Shown here: positions 15,301-24,302 of the stretch, in pieces
Layout: every line of letters starts with the position of its first letter
Position numbering within the stretch: the stretch's first letter is position 1
DNA from: Pectinophora gossypiella
Lineage: Eukaryota; Arthropoda; Insecta; Lepidoptera; Gelechiidae
Direction of reading: 5' to 3'
DNA length: 64,000 nucleotides
Assembly: GCF_024362695.1 (NCBI RefSeq)
Contig: NC_065422.1
Span: forward strand, 11,283,534 to 11,347,533
Notes under the pieces: generated by a model
Told to the model about the DNA's origin: nothing
Databases searched by the model: none
Seen by the model: the letters and a program-made list of their open reading frames with translations, nothing else
Program-made: the position numbers and the translations under genes

Positions 15301-16252
15301 AATTATGCAATGAATAAAGACAGATCTAAAGGTGACAAAAACGTTTTCTTTTTTCTATTAAACTTATTTATGAATTTTAATAAATAAAAAAGTAATAATA
15401 AGTGCGACATTTGGTCACGTTTTTCTATGACGTCACAGGTTGCTCTTTCATACAAATTCCATACTAATTTCGTATTTTGACTTTTAGAAAGAAGTCACTG
15501 ATTTGACTAGTTGGAAACTACTCTAAACAAATGGGTTACAAATTCGATGTCATTACCACATGACGCATGAAATTTTAGTTTCGCTACTGCAAGATAAGTC
15601 CTATTGTAAGTTAATTCAAATTAAAAATCTAGAAAGAACTCAAGTATGTAAAGTACCTATATAATGCTTATAGATAATTTGATGAGTCAATCATGAGTGA
15701 GTCAAAGCAAATACGACGTTAGATACGATACGAAGAGTAATAAAGTTGTTTATTTACGGCCGAGAGGACGGACTGCTAACAGGATACAAGTGCAGTTAGG
15801 AAGAAAAAAGAAAGTAAAGCTTTGTACATTCACTAGTCGCTGTGGAAGTATCACCTCTCTCTGTCGGATATTTCGCCCAAACAAAACACCACTCGCTTTA
15901 TGGGGTGGGTACCACAAGAAATCCGTAGTCTTAAGATGGATATGATGAACACATACATACATACATAAACTCACGCCTATTTCCCACCGGGATGGTTATG
16001 ATGAACCGTATGTAAAACATGATTAGTAGGTCAAATGTGATAGTGTAATGTTATTTTTTCTGTGTTGTGTTTGAGATATCCAGAATTATAATTAAGTAGC
16101 TTCCTAGGTCAAAGATAAATTATGCTATTCTGATTACTAAGAGAAGGTGCAGGTCGTGTCGTATCGGGAGGTGAAGGTTTTGGCGGGAAGAAGAGAGGAA
16201 TGGCGATTACTCCACCGACAAGAGCGCAGCTCATGATAGAGCTGCTAGAGAA

Positions 16253-16286
<34 letters not shown>

Positions 16287-19200
16287 CTAAATAAAAACAG
16301 ATCTAAAGTTGTTAAAAAAGATTTCTTTTTTTATTTAACTTATTTATGAATTTTAATAAAGAAAAATGTAATAAAAAGCGCGACAATTTGACACGTTTTT
16401 CTATGACGTCTCAGGTTGCTTTTCAAACAAATTCCATAATAATTTCGTGTTTTGACGTTTAGTAAAGAGTACCCTATTATTGGTATGTTATAGTTTAGAA
16501 TTTTTAATTCTAATTACCTAACCTATTTCTTTTTACCTATTTGACATGTCCGGAATAAAAAATAAAAATAATGATGCAAGTGGTGCGGAAATTATGCAAA
16601 TACGATGACGAATATAATCTAATCATATTCGTCATCGTCATCATCGGCTAATAATGCCCATATACTCCCTAGACACAAGCCTACCTTCAATCAACCGCAG
16701 GATCTAATCAATAATCTAAAATCGAACCTGTTTTTAAAATAAATAACTTTTAGTGTCATGATGACAGAGCATAATGTTTTGCGTGAACAGTAGAGTAGCT
16801 ATTGTTTAATGCAAAAACAAAAAAAATATTGAAATCGCATAAAATGTGTGTAAAATAATCCGTCTTTGGTGCTAATTCCTGTAAATACCATCTAATTTTA
16901 TTTTAAGTTATAGCCGAAAAGGAAAGGGACGGGTAATCGACAAGCATAAAATTAATGGAACACACGTCAATTTTAAGCACAAATCTAAACCGTCTAAAAA
17001 TTTTACATCCGCCAATAACCCGTCACAGTTAAGTAGACAGCACGTCAAACGGATTGCATACCAGCGAGGTACCTTTTGATTCGCCCGGGTTATTCATTCA
17101 TTTACTCATTCTTCCTAAAATTAAGAGCTGTGAATCATCCGTCCCTTTCCTTTTCGACGGATATGAAAATGACGGATATAACTTAAAATAAAATTAGGCA
17201 GTGTCTGCAGGAATCGGGGCCTTTATATAACAAACCTTCCTCACCCCCGCGGCACAGCAACCGCCTGGACGCGGCGCGAAATACCTATATACAGGCCTTT
17301 GATCAATAGCCGTGTTCAACCCGGACATGTATCCGAACTGGAGTGTTCAATAAACAATAAATAATCACTTCCTGTTCAGCTACATAAAAATAATGGAGGT
17401 TTAATTTTAGCTCCACAAAATAAATTTAAAAAATCTGTGAAGTTAATTTCTATAATTTATCTTCATGCTAAACTAGCCGTACGACGTTTATCTACGTAAA
17501 TAGCATTCGCTGCGTCTATTGGTCGAAGCCCTCGATACAATTCGCATCGCGCGCGGCGCGGTTGCTGTATTGGGGGCAGATTTACGTGAGTACGTTTTCA
17601 GTTACAAAACGTTACCGCACTCGTTAACAACAATATGTCTCACGTACCAAATACTCAGCTGCCCTAATTCCTACACAGCACTGGGGGAAACATCTATCTA
17701 CAAAATCCGTGTTTGTGCACCGTTATGTCAGATTTTTTACTTCTTTATTTGATTTACGTGAGTACGTTTAAGTACTTCCAGACGTACAGCCGGGTTCCGT
17801 CCCTATTCAGTGGATATCCCAACTATTCGCACAAAGCGGTTCGCATAGTCCTTCATTATGCGCACTGCTAAGGAGTGGAATTTTCTGCCGTCCTCTGTAT
17901 TTCCGAATGCATATAACCTGGGTGATTTCAAGGCCAGAGTGATCAGGTATCTTCCGGGCGAGCTCCATCAGTGCCTTCGGACAAGTCTGGGGCCTAGAGC
18001 AAACCCATCAAAGGTAAAAAAAAGTAACAAAAACGTTACCGCGCTTGAAAACATCCGAGATGTTTTACGTACACGGTAACAGATGTCAGACTTTTTCTCC
18101 CGACTGTACGCCGCGCGCCGGTAGTGTTTGTTTATACTCAGCTGCCCTAATTCCTGCTCTGAACTGGGGGAAACATCTATCTACAACATCTGTGTTCGTG
18201 CACTGTTATGTCAGAATTTTTACTTAGGCTTAGTGTAGGGAATCAAGGCACACCGCGGACACTTTATACAAAACACCTCGTTTTACACAAACAATACACA
18301 TTGATGTGTGCGTGGCGTCTGATGCCATACGATTGAAGACTAAAGTAAGACTGAGAGGGGCTTACCAGTCTTACTTTAGCCTTCAATCACCTAAACCTAG
18401 CTCAGCGAAGAGTTGCCGCTCTATACGTAGCATTATTCCTTATTTTATGATCAAGGTAATCCATTTGAGCAACGCAAACACTATGTCGCCATCTAGTTAT
18501 AAGATTCTTTCTTTTGCTGTAATCTGTAATGAATGGTATTTTCGTGTAATAAATAATGTTTTATAAGCTAAAATATGACCTAAAGTGCAACACGCTTAAC
18601 CAATAAATGCCTAATCACACGAAGAGTGAGAGTTAATACAAGTAATTGTTTATTTAAATAATAGCGTTAATAATATCAGTAACAATATGTAGGTATTTGA
18701 AAACCATAAACTTTCAAATAGAATTTCCTTTTGAATTATAATTACTCACTGACTTCATGTGTGATTAATTTTGAGGGTGCTCAGATAGGAATCAAAGTCC
18801 CACAAAATATCCATTGTAATAAATATAACAATATGAAAATATTATCAAAAGATGACGTCAAAATAACATAAGTTTAACAGGAAATTTTATTATTATTCCT
18901 ATGATAATACTTAAATATTAATTCATAAATTAAATTATTATTATTATTAAATATCCTTGTTTTATTTGTGTAACTTACAGCCCCACTTAACAAAAGAGAT
19001 ATATATGTTACACATACATACACATAAACTCACGCCCATGTTCCCCGAAGGGGTGGGCAGAGCCACAAATAATCAGAAGACTAGACATACATGTTTATTT
19101 ACCTAATTAGTAAACAAATGCCAATTATGTACAATGCTACCGCTTGAATAAAATAATGGCTGGTAATCTGTCAATATACGGTTCATTCATCACACCTGAA

Positions 19201-20188
19201 GGCTCACAATCTGGAGGTCCCGGGTTCGAATTTCGGTAGAGACATACACCGAACCAAATGTGAAATTGCAATATTGCTTTTTTAGATGAATTGCTTCGAT
19301 GTGGCCATTTTAACCCTCCTGTTTAACCTCTCTGATCTGTTTGTCTGATGAAAGGAGAAAGTGTCTCCAAAAATGGACCACAACTCGTAGACATAAGTGC
19401 CGGCGTTGCACGCCAACCCGTTAGCAATGTGGCGTGCAGATTGCTAATAAACATGTTAGTTAACATTGCAATTTTTTGCCCATTCTCTAACATTTAGTAC
19501 CGGTAGAAAGAAAGAGCGTAGCGTGAGCGAATTTTCCAGAACTATGACTTTAAGGAACATTGTTATAATTAAGTTATCAAATGCATTGTGCAGATCAATA
19601 ATGCTTCTTTCTTCTAACATAACAGAGCATCATCTTATTTGTATTTATTATTCATTTATCATCACGCCTGTATCCTCGAAGGGGTAGGCCAGAAGTGGGT
19701 GTATTACCCCCACTCATTGCCAGCTGTTTGTCACATGCCATTAACCGGGCAAACGGCCTCGTGGTCCAGTGGTTGAGCGTTGGGCTCACGATCCGGAGGT
19801 CCCGGGTTCGAATCCCGGTGAGGACATATCACAAAAATCACTTTGTGATCCCTAGTTTGGTTAGGACATTACAGGCTGATCACCTGATTGTCCGAAAGTA
19901 AAACGATCTTACTTACTGATGTAAGTACGTAGTTGTTACATGAGTCATGTCGCGAGCTAGCTCGCCCAGAGGGTGCCTAATAAATAATAATATATAATAT
20001 AAATTCCATGTCGAAATGAATAAATATATATTTTTTAAATAAAAGAAAATAATACTCCTTTAAACAAAACTGACCTTTAAGCACTTGAGGCAGAAGGTAT
20101 GTTGGCATGGCAGCACGCGCGAGGAGGTGTCGAGCCGCTCCAGGCACACCGAGCACTCGAGGAGGTCATTCAGCAGCCCCTCATCCAT
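382..20188 (-). CDS. POSH: POSH (SH3RF) E3 ubiquitin ligase / JNK scaffold, N-terminal part, partial at left edge
   Basis: Four coding exons join in frame: 20075-20188, 2742-2921, 1382-1470 and 382-496, each with AG/GT borders. The start ATG at 20188 opens MDEGLLNDLLECSVCLERL. The RING finger is complete once spliced: C12, C15, C28, H30, C33, C36, C49 and C52, a C3HC4 pattern. It is followed by the stretch ELPPNVLLMRILEGMKN, typical of POSH. Residues from about 112 to 166 form the first SH3 domain, with ARAMYDF, a DAFWYQG core and the ending FPITYVQ. POSH family proteins are RING E3 ligases that scaffold Rac-JNK signalling and usually carry four SH3 domains; the other three must lie left of base 1. 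The intron between the first two coding exons is about 17.15 kb and splits the RING between C36 and C49. Frames and phases agree at all three junctions. The identification is firm; only the upstream non-coding exon is uncertain. Confidence 0.93.
548..662. repeat. Compound (GT)n/(GTGC)n microsatellite
   Basis: About 115 bases alternate GT and GC dinucleotides. They lie about 50 bases upstream of the POSH SH3 exon acceptor on the minus strand. Cys/Val-rich ORFs read through it are artefacts. Confidence 0.9.
941..1078. repeat. MITE fragment (GCAATATTGC family) fused to a SINE tail
   Basis: It shares the block TTTGACATTTGTTTGCATTG and the following CGCACTTACTTTTA with the copy at 63436-63575. 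The right end continues into GCACTGCAGTGGGACGTT, which resembles the tail of the SINE at 13816. Confidence 0.55.
1093..1357 (-). mobile_element. tRNA-headed SINE, family A
   Basis: The minus strand has a tRNA-like head with a box B (GGGTTCGAATCCCGG) at about 1300. The common body with TTTGGTTAAGACATTGCA and the GGCGGCTCAATAGTAAACCT block follows. It is one of about eight similar copies in the window and diverged in the middle. Confidence 0.75.
1829..2325 (+). repeat. Dispersed repeat with GGTTCC / GGAACC-like ends
   Basis: It begins GGCCAAGTGTGAGTCGGACT and ends near a GACAGACAGA-rich tract and GGGTACAGAACCC. The same layout recurs at 3923-4556 and in part at 7552-7600. A smaller repeat lies inside it at about 1905-2045. 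It is a typical lepidopteran interspersed repeat of unknown mechanism. Confidence 0.6.
1905..2045 (-). repeat. Short dispersed repeat (TTAATGTGACATGG family)
   Basis: It shares TACAGTCATGAGCAA, GTCGCAC and TTAATGTGACATGG with copies at 3548-3705 and 12062-12178 (both reversed) and with the palindromic copy at 40140-40250. Confidence 0.6.
2996..3327 (-). mobile_element. Full-length family A SINE
   Basis: A complete copy: tRNA-like head at about 3245-3310 on the minus strand, body, and GAAGAAG tail at 2998-3005. The 10-base ACAGAGTCAC at 2986-2995 and 3328-3337 is a likely target-site duplication. It lies in POSH intron sequence, 65 bases from the RING exon acceptor. Confidence 0.85.
3548..3705 (+). 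repeat. Short dispersed repeat (TTAATGTGACATGG family)
   Basis: Reversed copy of the 1905-2045 unit, ending ATTGCTCATGACTGTAC. It is followed by AT-rich sequence with a further shared block (GACACC...GAGTTGATATCAAGTG) that recurs at about 7740-7870 and 30345-30415. Confidence 0.6.
3923..4556 (+). repeat. Dispersed repeat with GGGTTCCGT / ACGGAACCC ends
   Basis: It starts GCGGCCAAGTGCGAGTCAGC, has GGGTTCCGT nearby, and ends with a GGACGGACGG tract and TACGGAACCCTAAAA. The complementary ends mark it as a discrete element. It is the longer copy of the repeat at 1829-2325. Confidence 0.65.
5320..5410 (-). repeat. SINE family B tail fragment
   Basis: CCGTCCCACTGCTGGGCACA, then CCTCACGCTG, is the reverse complement of the family B tail seen at 14060-14150 and 58565-58670. 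Confidence 0.7.
5960..6250 (+). pseudogene. LINE ORF2 C-terminal fragment, frameshifted
   Basis: One frame reads KWDWDGHVCRMHPERW. After a frame change the next reads DGYTRRGRPRKRWRDDLDAC. This is the common end of reverse-transcriptase ORFs from insect LINEs. A CTT microsatellite at about 6229-6244 closes it. It is dead and 5'-truncated. Confidence 0.7.
6952..7008 (-). repeat. SINE family A tail fragment
   Basis: CTTCTTCTACTGTCGTGTGG and GTTGTGAGATGGATTACCAA are the 3' part of family A in reverse. The copy breaks off where the foldback at 7013 begins. Confidence 0.6.
7013..7151. repeat. Foldback element with perfect 31-base hairpin
   Basis: Bases 7052-7082 and 7092-7122 are exact reverse complements (AGAGGTATAAAGATG... 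against ...CATCTTTATACCTCT) with a nine-base loop. A second pair of arms, AAAAAATATTCAAAAA, lies outside at about 7014-7029 and 7135-7150. The perfection of the stem suggests a recent foldback insertion or duplication. Confidence 0.85.
8123..8187 (-). repeat. SINE family A head fragment
   Basis: Only the tRNA-like head remains: GGGACCTCCGGATCGGGAGC, ACGCTCAACTACTGG and CCACGGAGGC. Confidence 0.65.
8466..8767 (-). mobile_element. Full-length family A SINE
   Basis: Complete head-to-tail copy on the minus strand. Similar flanks (CGTTTTGGAAAAT on the left, CGTTTTGCAAAAAT on the right) look like a target-site duplication with small changes. Confidence 0.8.
8813..8990. repeat. Composite of family B tail (minus) and tRNA-like head (plus)
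   Basis: CCCCGTCCCACTACTCTGCT through ATGGAGCATACTTCACCACG is a reversed family B tail. It is followed by a forward tRNA-like head with box B GGGTTCAATTCCCG at about 8938. Confidence 0.65.
9560..9856 (-). mobile_element. Family A SINE
   Basis: Complete head (box B region at 9790-9815, altered to GGGTCTTGAATCCGGG) and body on the minus strand, with CATCAACCCTGGTGTCAGGG near the tail. Confidence 0.78.
10020..10125. repeat. Short dispersed repeat (GGCCAAGTAGTTAATGCC family)
   Basis: Shares CCGGCCAAGTAGTTAATGCC, GCGGCAAATCTAC and AAGTCACGTCA with a copy at about 14345-14455. Confidence 0.6.
10338..10671 (-). mobile_element. Full-length family A SINE
   Basis: Minus-strand copy with head at 10600-10671 (GGGATTCGAACCCAGGACCT in reverse), body and TTCTTCTATCGTGTGG tail. 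Confidence 0.8.
10905..11035. repeat. MITE of the GAATTGCTTCAATGTGG family
   Basis: Diverged inverted-repeat copy: CAATTCGTCTAAAAACACGC on the left against GATGAATCGCTTTAATGTGG on the right. Confidence 0.6.
11339..11575 (+). mobile_element. SINE family C, 5'-truncated
   Basis: GCAAAGGCCGGTCATAGGAT through ATTAGCAGTCGTTAATAACC to GGGAAGGCCCGTGCC and a GATGATGATGA tail. A full copy lies at 30903-31201. The tRNA-like head is missing here. Confidence 0.8.
11690..11770 (+). repeat. Repeat family E fragment
   Basis: CTTTAATCTTAAATCGC in reverse and GCGGAGAGATACCGTTCTAT followed by ACGTAGTATTATTC match copies at 18240, 20230, 27300 and 63085. Confidence 0.6.
12062..12178 (+). repeat. Short dispersed repeat (TTAATGTGACATGG family)
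   Basis: GGTCACATTAACTTTTTTGA through GATATTGCTCATGACTGTAC matches the unit at 3548-3705. Confidence 0.6.
12223..12591. mobile_element. MITE with about 65-base terminal inverted repeats, copy 1
   Basis: The left arm (CTAATTTTATTTTAAGTTAT, GTCATTTTCTTATCCGCCGA, AAAGGAAAGGGACGG) pairs with the right arm (CCGTCCCTTTCCTTTTCGAC ... ACTTAAAATAAAATTAG). Outer ends are GGTGCTAATTCCTG and GGAATCGGGGCC. A second copy sits at 16868-17221 with the same ends, which fixes the borders. The open frame inside has no protein-like features. Confidence 0.85.
13050..13450 (+). pseudogene. Two joined LINE ORF2 C-terminal remnants
   Basis: First part: YIVDIPPIHTKYFASSFLIR and TAKNWNCLPSSVF, the usual end of jockey/CR1-like reverse transcriptases. 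Second part, around 13240-13350: LQCQSCGRYCRSRIGLYSHF, a zinc-finger-like end common in another LINE lineage. Related sequence (a TAKEWNFLPSSVFP stretch) recurs at 17780-18000. Stops and frame shifts make it dead. Confidence 0.65.
13634..13702. repeat. Short near-perfect inverted repeat
   Basis: GTGACAGTGATAAAAATGTA faces TACATTTTTATCAGTCAC with a 25-base middle that is itself partly palindromic (TGACATGTCA). It looks like a small MITE. Confidence 0.65.
13816..14161 (+). mobile_element. Full-length SINE family B
   Basis: Head GCCTCCGTGGTCTAGTGGTT with box B GGGTTCGATTCCCG, body shared with family A up to GCCGTTGGTCCCGGC, then a different tail: GTGGAGTATGCTCTATACCC, GGTTGATTGAGGGGAGGCC and GCAGTGGGACGAATATAGGC. 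An 11-base TATTTTATCTC at 13805-13815 and 14162-14172 is the target-site duplication. Confidence 0.85.
14345..14455. repeat. Short dispersed repeat (GGCCAAGTAGTTAATGCC family)
   Basis: Second copy of the 10020-10125 unit: CCCGGCCAAGTAGTTAATGC, GCGGCAAATCTACGATAAG. Confidence 0.6.
14759..14965. repeat. MITE (GAATTGCTTCAATGTGG family) interrupted by a SINE tail
   Basis: AATTCATCTGAAAAGCAATA on the left faces TATTGCTTTTTAAGATAAAT, then TACTTCAATGTGGCC on the right. A 68-base SINE tail sits inside at 14871-14938. Confidence 0.75.
14871..14938 (+). mobile_element. 5'-truncated SINE family B tail
   Basis: Only the last 68 bases of family B (CCGGTTGATTGAGGGGAGGC to GTATATAGGCTGTTTATA) are present. 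They are flanked by a 12-base duplication, TACTTCAATGTG, at 14859-14870 and 14939-14950: a genuine truncated retrotransposition into the MITE. Confidence 0.8.
15284..15525 (+). repeat. MITE of the GGGTAGTTTCC family
   Basis: TTGGGTAGTTTCC, GACAGATCTAAAG, TTTTTCTATGACGTCACAGG and GACTAGTTGGAAAC in the same order as the copies at 16070-16480 and (reversed) 31505-31826. Confidence 0.7.
16070..16480 (+). repeat. MITE of the GGGTAGTTTCC family interrupted by a LINE end
   Basis: Left part TTCCTAGGTCAAAGATAAAT and right part ACAGATCTAAAGTTG with TTTTTCTATGACGTC are separated by a 141-base LINE insertion at 16141-16281. Confidence 0.7.
16141..16281 (+). mobile_element. 5'-truncated LINE 3' end with (GA)n tail
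   Basis: One frame reads LAGRREEWRLLHRQERSS then stop, the familiar C-terminus of an insect LINE ORF2. A GAGAGA tail follows. It is flanked by GATTACTAA at 16132-16140 and 16282-16290, a nine-base target-site duplication within the surrounding MITE. Confidence 0.75.
16868..17221. mobile_element. MITE with about 65-base terminal inverted repeats, copy 2
   Basis: Same ends and interior as 12223-12591, with a deletion in the left arm and a small insertion of ATTCATTTACTC. The two copies lie 4.3 kb apart in the same POSH intron. Confidence 0.85.
17640..18225. repeat. Direct repeat pair in POSH intron with LINE remnant between
   Basis: ACTCAGCTGCCCTAATTCCT, CTGGGGGAAACATCTATCTA and GTTATGTCAGA occur at about 17660-17735 and again at about 18137-18215. 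Between them, at about 17780-18000, is a LINE remnant reading AKEWNFLPSSVFPNAYNLGD. This suggests a duplicated or twice-inserted element. Confidence 0.55.
18240..18450 (+). repeat. Repeat family E copy
   Basis: GGCACACCGCGGACACTTTA, ACACCTCGTTTTACACAAAC, AATACACATTGATG and TCTATACGTAGCATTATTCC match in order the copies at 20230 and 27300. A short inverted repeat (GACTAAAGTAAGACTG against GTCTTACTTTAGCC) lies inside. Confidence 0.65.
19195..19310 (+). repeat. SINE head fragment next to a MITE end
   Basis: AGGCTCACAATCTGGAGGTC with GGGTTCGAATTTCGG is a family A head. From about 19262 it passes into GCAATATTGCTTTTTTAGAT and GAATTGCTTCGATGTGGCC, a MITE end. Confidence 0.6.
19756..19967 (+). mobile_element. 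Family A SINE, 3'-truncated
   Basis: A well-kept tRNA-like head, GCCTCGTGGTCCAGTGGTTG with a perfect box B (CCGGGTTCGAATCCCGG), is followed by the SINE body up to TTACATGAGTCATGTCG. It lies about 110 bases downstream, on the gene strand, of the first POSH coding exon. The SINE body shows it is not a free tRNA gene. Confidence 0.8.
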
Positions 20189-20229
20189 CCCGGTTTGTAC
20201 CTGAAACGATACAAAATGATTTCATGGTT

Positions 20230-20462
20230 TCTCGTCTGGATGGTGAGTTTAGTGGCACACCCCGGATACTTCACACAAACAACCTCGTTTTACTCAGACA
20301 CTACACATTAACGTTATCTTACACGCGCATCTGTGTGTGTGATGTCTGACAACATACGACTCAAGTCTAAACTATGTTCGAGAGGGGGTGAGGTAAACCT
20401 AGCTCAGACGCTGGTGGGGAGCGGAGAGCTGCCGTTCTGTACGTAGTATTATTCCTTATTCT
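20230..20462 (+). repeat. Repeat family E copy
   Basis: GTGGCACACCCCGGATACTT, ACAACCTCGTTTTACTCAGA, GGTGAGGTAAACCTAGCTCA and TACGTAGTATTATTCCTTAT match the 27300-27520 copy almost throughout. It starts about 30 bases upstream of the POSH exon acceptor at 20201. Confidence 0.7.
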
Positions 20463-21019
20463 ATGGTCTAGGGTCTGTTGTGTAACGGTTATTTTCCTCC
20501 ACAAATACAACAATTTTATAGCTAAGTTAGTACATTTGAAAGGCTGGAGCCTAAAACCCTGATTTTAGGTTTCTAGGTCTCCACTTCCAGAGAATATGAA
20601 CAATATTATTGATCTATGACGTCAAAGATGACTTCTCTGCTAGAGTGGGAAGGAAGAATAAATTCCCAATGCGTATAGTTGCTTATCATCTCAGGCATAT
20701 CTTAAAAGTCGAGTAAAGGCTTCGCCACACTAAAAGCAGTAGCAGCGCAGGCGCAGCGCGGCGGCAATTCGAGCACGGACCTGTGCGACAGCGCAGTTCG
20801 ATCCGCGTCAGGGATATATGTATACATGAAAAAATCACCGTGGGAGAGAGAATACTACACGAGACAAAATACAATTAAATACGACAACTGAACGCGGTTA
20901 TACCGCTGCTTGTGACCTGCGTCTGATTTGTTGTGGTGCCGAAGCCTTTGGTGATGATATTGTCTCTAACATGATGGACAAATTTATATCAAAAGAGGGT
21001 GTTGTCTTCCGGTAATAGT

Positions 21020-21250
21020 TACTGTGGTCCTGTGGTACACTGGATTGCTTTTTAATCGGAGGAGCGCTGGTTGTTAATTTATCTTAAGCGCAGTCTTGAC
21101 TAATAAAGTCGACTCGATCGTTATAGACGGAGATACGGCTTAGCACCTATGACGTTAGTCTAACAGAAAACTCGGTGAGGTGTGAGTACTTAGTTCATCT
21201 TGCGATGGATACCGACTACCCCAATTGGAATATAGTCGTGAAATTATAAG
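21020..21250 (+). mobile_element. SINE family D copy
   Basis: ACTGTGGTCCTGTGGTACAC head, TTTATCTTAAGCGCAGTCTT, TATAGACGGAGATACGGCTT, GGTGAGGTGTGAGTACTTAG and GGAATATAGTCGTGA. The same order occurs at 29555 and reversed at 35745 and 55935. Confidence 0.7.
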
Positions 21251-21299
21251 GTCTTCGAATAACACGTAGCAACGGGGCGTGCGTGAGTTAATGTTGGAA

Positions 21300-24150
21300 T
21301 TACATACCACACATACATACATAGTTGTTACATAGTTGAATTGGGATTGCCTGTAATGACTATGTAAATTGTGTACATAACATACATGTACATACATATA
21401 AAATAAATAAATAAATAATAAATAAATTGTCAGATTTTGATATTATGGACTATTTTTCTTGCAAAATATGCAGCAAATAGTGGTTTTCAATTAACGAAAT
21501 TATTTATTATTTTCATCATTTTAATCATTAATTGTTTACTAAAAAACATTTCATGTATAGTAAATTACAAAATTAAAAGATTTAAGATGTGCGCTTACTT
21601 TAAAGCAAGAAAATAAAGATTTATACCTATTAGTGTTAATTTACATTCTATTACATTATAGAAGAAGATAATGAAGCAATAAACTGTACATAATAAGCAT
21701 TTGTAAATAAGATATAATGTAATATATGTATATTTGTTTGTGTATAACTTTATTAAGAATTTTATATAGGTAACTTAATGGTAGGATATCAAATACAAAA
21801 GCAGATGGAATGCACATGCATACAACACAACCACATGTACCTAATGTATGGAGACTTTGCTATTATTTATTCTCTTTTTATAACTCACATGTCTTTGAAT
21901 AAAACAAGATAATTATGTTCTTATTAAATGAGATATCCATATGTTGCAATTCCATTTTTATTTTCTTGTATATTGTACATATTGACAGAGGGATTGATTG
22001 TATCCTTTCTAACATGATGGACATTTTTTATGGGCATTTATTGTCACCATGAGGTTCATCCGTAGGGTTCATCATATTTATCTTAGAACTTTGTAACAAC
22101 AGTGGCTGAAAGTTGTCTTTTGACTACTTATGGCTCTGTCCACCCTATTAGGGATTACAGGTGTGAGTTTATCTTTGTCTGTTAATTACAAGAAACTTGC
22201 CAAATATTCGCCAAATCCAATAGCTTAATCTTTATGTAACTTTAAATTTTGTTTTTCAAATTGTTTTAAAAAGTTTCTCAATGATGCTTGGTTATCAGAA
22301 AGTTATGGTTTGGCATGAATGGTGTAAGTACAGTTTAGTGATGTTTTCATAACACACTGGCTACATAAGAACAGCTGTTGCGTACAATATTGACGGTTGT
22401 TTAACAACTTCCTCTTAGGCTCATGCATACTTTTTACTAGTTGGCTTTGTGGTCACTATGTTATGGCTTCCAGAATTCGAATTAACTTAAGTTTATGATG
22501 TGTATAGGGTACTCTGAACCGGCAAGCATGCATGAAGTCTTCGATAAGAGTGGAGGCAGCGAGGGTGGTGTGTCAGGATAGTAATAAGTGCAATTCTGTG
22601 GTCTCTGTGGCCCAACGGGAAATAGGCGTGATCTTAAATATGTAGGTATGATATATAGCATTAATATGGTTCTATATAGTACATCGCCTAGCATGGAAGA
22701 GATGAGAGATATGTCTCTTTCACACTAACGGTATGCAGCTTAGTATTATAGAGTCAAGAGATATTTAACTTTAATCAGGCTATGTTATATGAGGTTCAGT
22801 GTGTCCAATTTTTCAACCCAATTTGTTTTTAAGTTATAACTTAGCAAAAGCATATGTAACTATCTACTAAATGTAACACTTAAGTAGGTCTATTATAGTA
22901 AGATAATAATATTTTCTCTTAAGAAAGCTGAGCAACAAGTTATCTGGATTAGTGCCAATGTCATAAAGTACCAATTTTGTGTGCTGTTGGAATGTTTTGA
23001 TCTGCCACTAACCCTTTGCTTTACAGTAAGGTAGCTCATTATTAAAGCATTTAAGTGTTGTAGTTAATAGATATACAACTTTTTAGTAACTACAATGTAC
23101 TGCACTCACATTAGTATTTTTTTTGAATTAGACTTTATTTCAGGAGTGATAGATAATTGAAGATACTTATGTAGTAATTGTTCAAAACATTCTAGAGATT
23201 CATTATGTGGGGATGAGGGGAGATTCATAGATAAATACATATGTATATGGGGTGGGGGGGAAGGTTTTTGTATTTCCCTTCTTTGTTTTTCTGTTGAAAG
23301 TTTACTAAATATATTTATTTATTAGGTTTGATAACTAAAAAGGCGACATTAAACTCTTAATTTAGGTTATTTTTGTACAGCAACTAGTTATTAGTATAAT
23401 TTTTTTTAAATACCATTATAGTACAGTCAGTATTACAATACTTGGTTAATTGTGCATCTGTAAATTCAGTTAACGTAATAATGAGTCACTTATTACAAAT
23501 GAAAATTAACAACACCAGAACACTATGCTAAAGATGTTTTTTCTTTACGACTTGATGATAGATATCTAAAATAATAATTTAAAAAATATTAATTCGAATA
23601 AATTAGCCTTTAGAATAGTAAAGTTTACCATGCTGTACTCTTATGATATGAGTATAATATAATCAAGTTTATAAATAAAATGTGTGAGTATTACTTTTAT
23701 TTGCCTGTTTGATCCCAATACTGGGCAAACACCTCCAACTCTACACATTGTCATTCTTTCAATATTTGCCTGCCAGGAATAGCTGGTATTTAAGTAATTT
23801 AGAGATAGACCCAACAACAACAAAACGGCAAAATTCTTTGAAATAATTTTAGGTGTTTACATGGTTGGGTGGTCTCGTTATTTGAGGAATGTCGGCGCGA
23901 GCGTCTCACAGTTGCCTTTATAAATGAATGTAACTAACGAAATAGTCCCAACTATGACTATACTTTACACAATCTACGACACACGGAAGTGTCGTGAACT
24001 CGAGAAAACACAATAAATCAGATATAAATAGCTCAAATAACATGATACAGACACGACATCGCTACCGACTCCTGCTTTTACCGATATTTTTAGATATATG
24101 TTCATATTTTTTGTTAGATTTAGACATGTCTGTTTAAACGTTAGGACTCA
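21300..24150. other. POSH intron 1, low-information stretch
   Basis: About 2.8 kb of AT-rich intron. I see no repeat copy with a partner in the window, no convincing ORF and no RNA gene. The short open frames here have random composition. Confidence 0.45.
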
Positions 24151-24302
24151 AAATGCAGATGACTCACCGAATGTTTTAAATTCCAACGATGTTAGCGGGA
24201 AGTCGACCCATTATTGCACGGCACAATGAAACCGAATCTACGGGAGATTCGATAGTCACACACGAAATCTTTTGTACACTAGCGCTTTCAAGAGCCACAT
24301 AC

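Noticed and set aside
15697..15945. 82-codon ORF with basic residues
   Set aside because: No recognisable domain and a second random-looking ORF on the other strand; probably decayed repeat sequence.
19757..19828. Well-kept tRNA-like sequence
   Set aside because: It continues into the SINE body and has many sister copies; it is the head of a family A SINE, not a tRNA gene.
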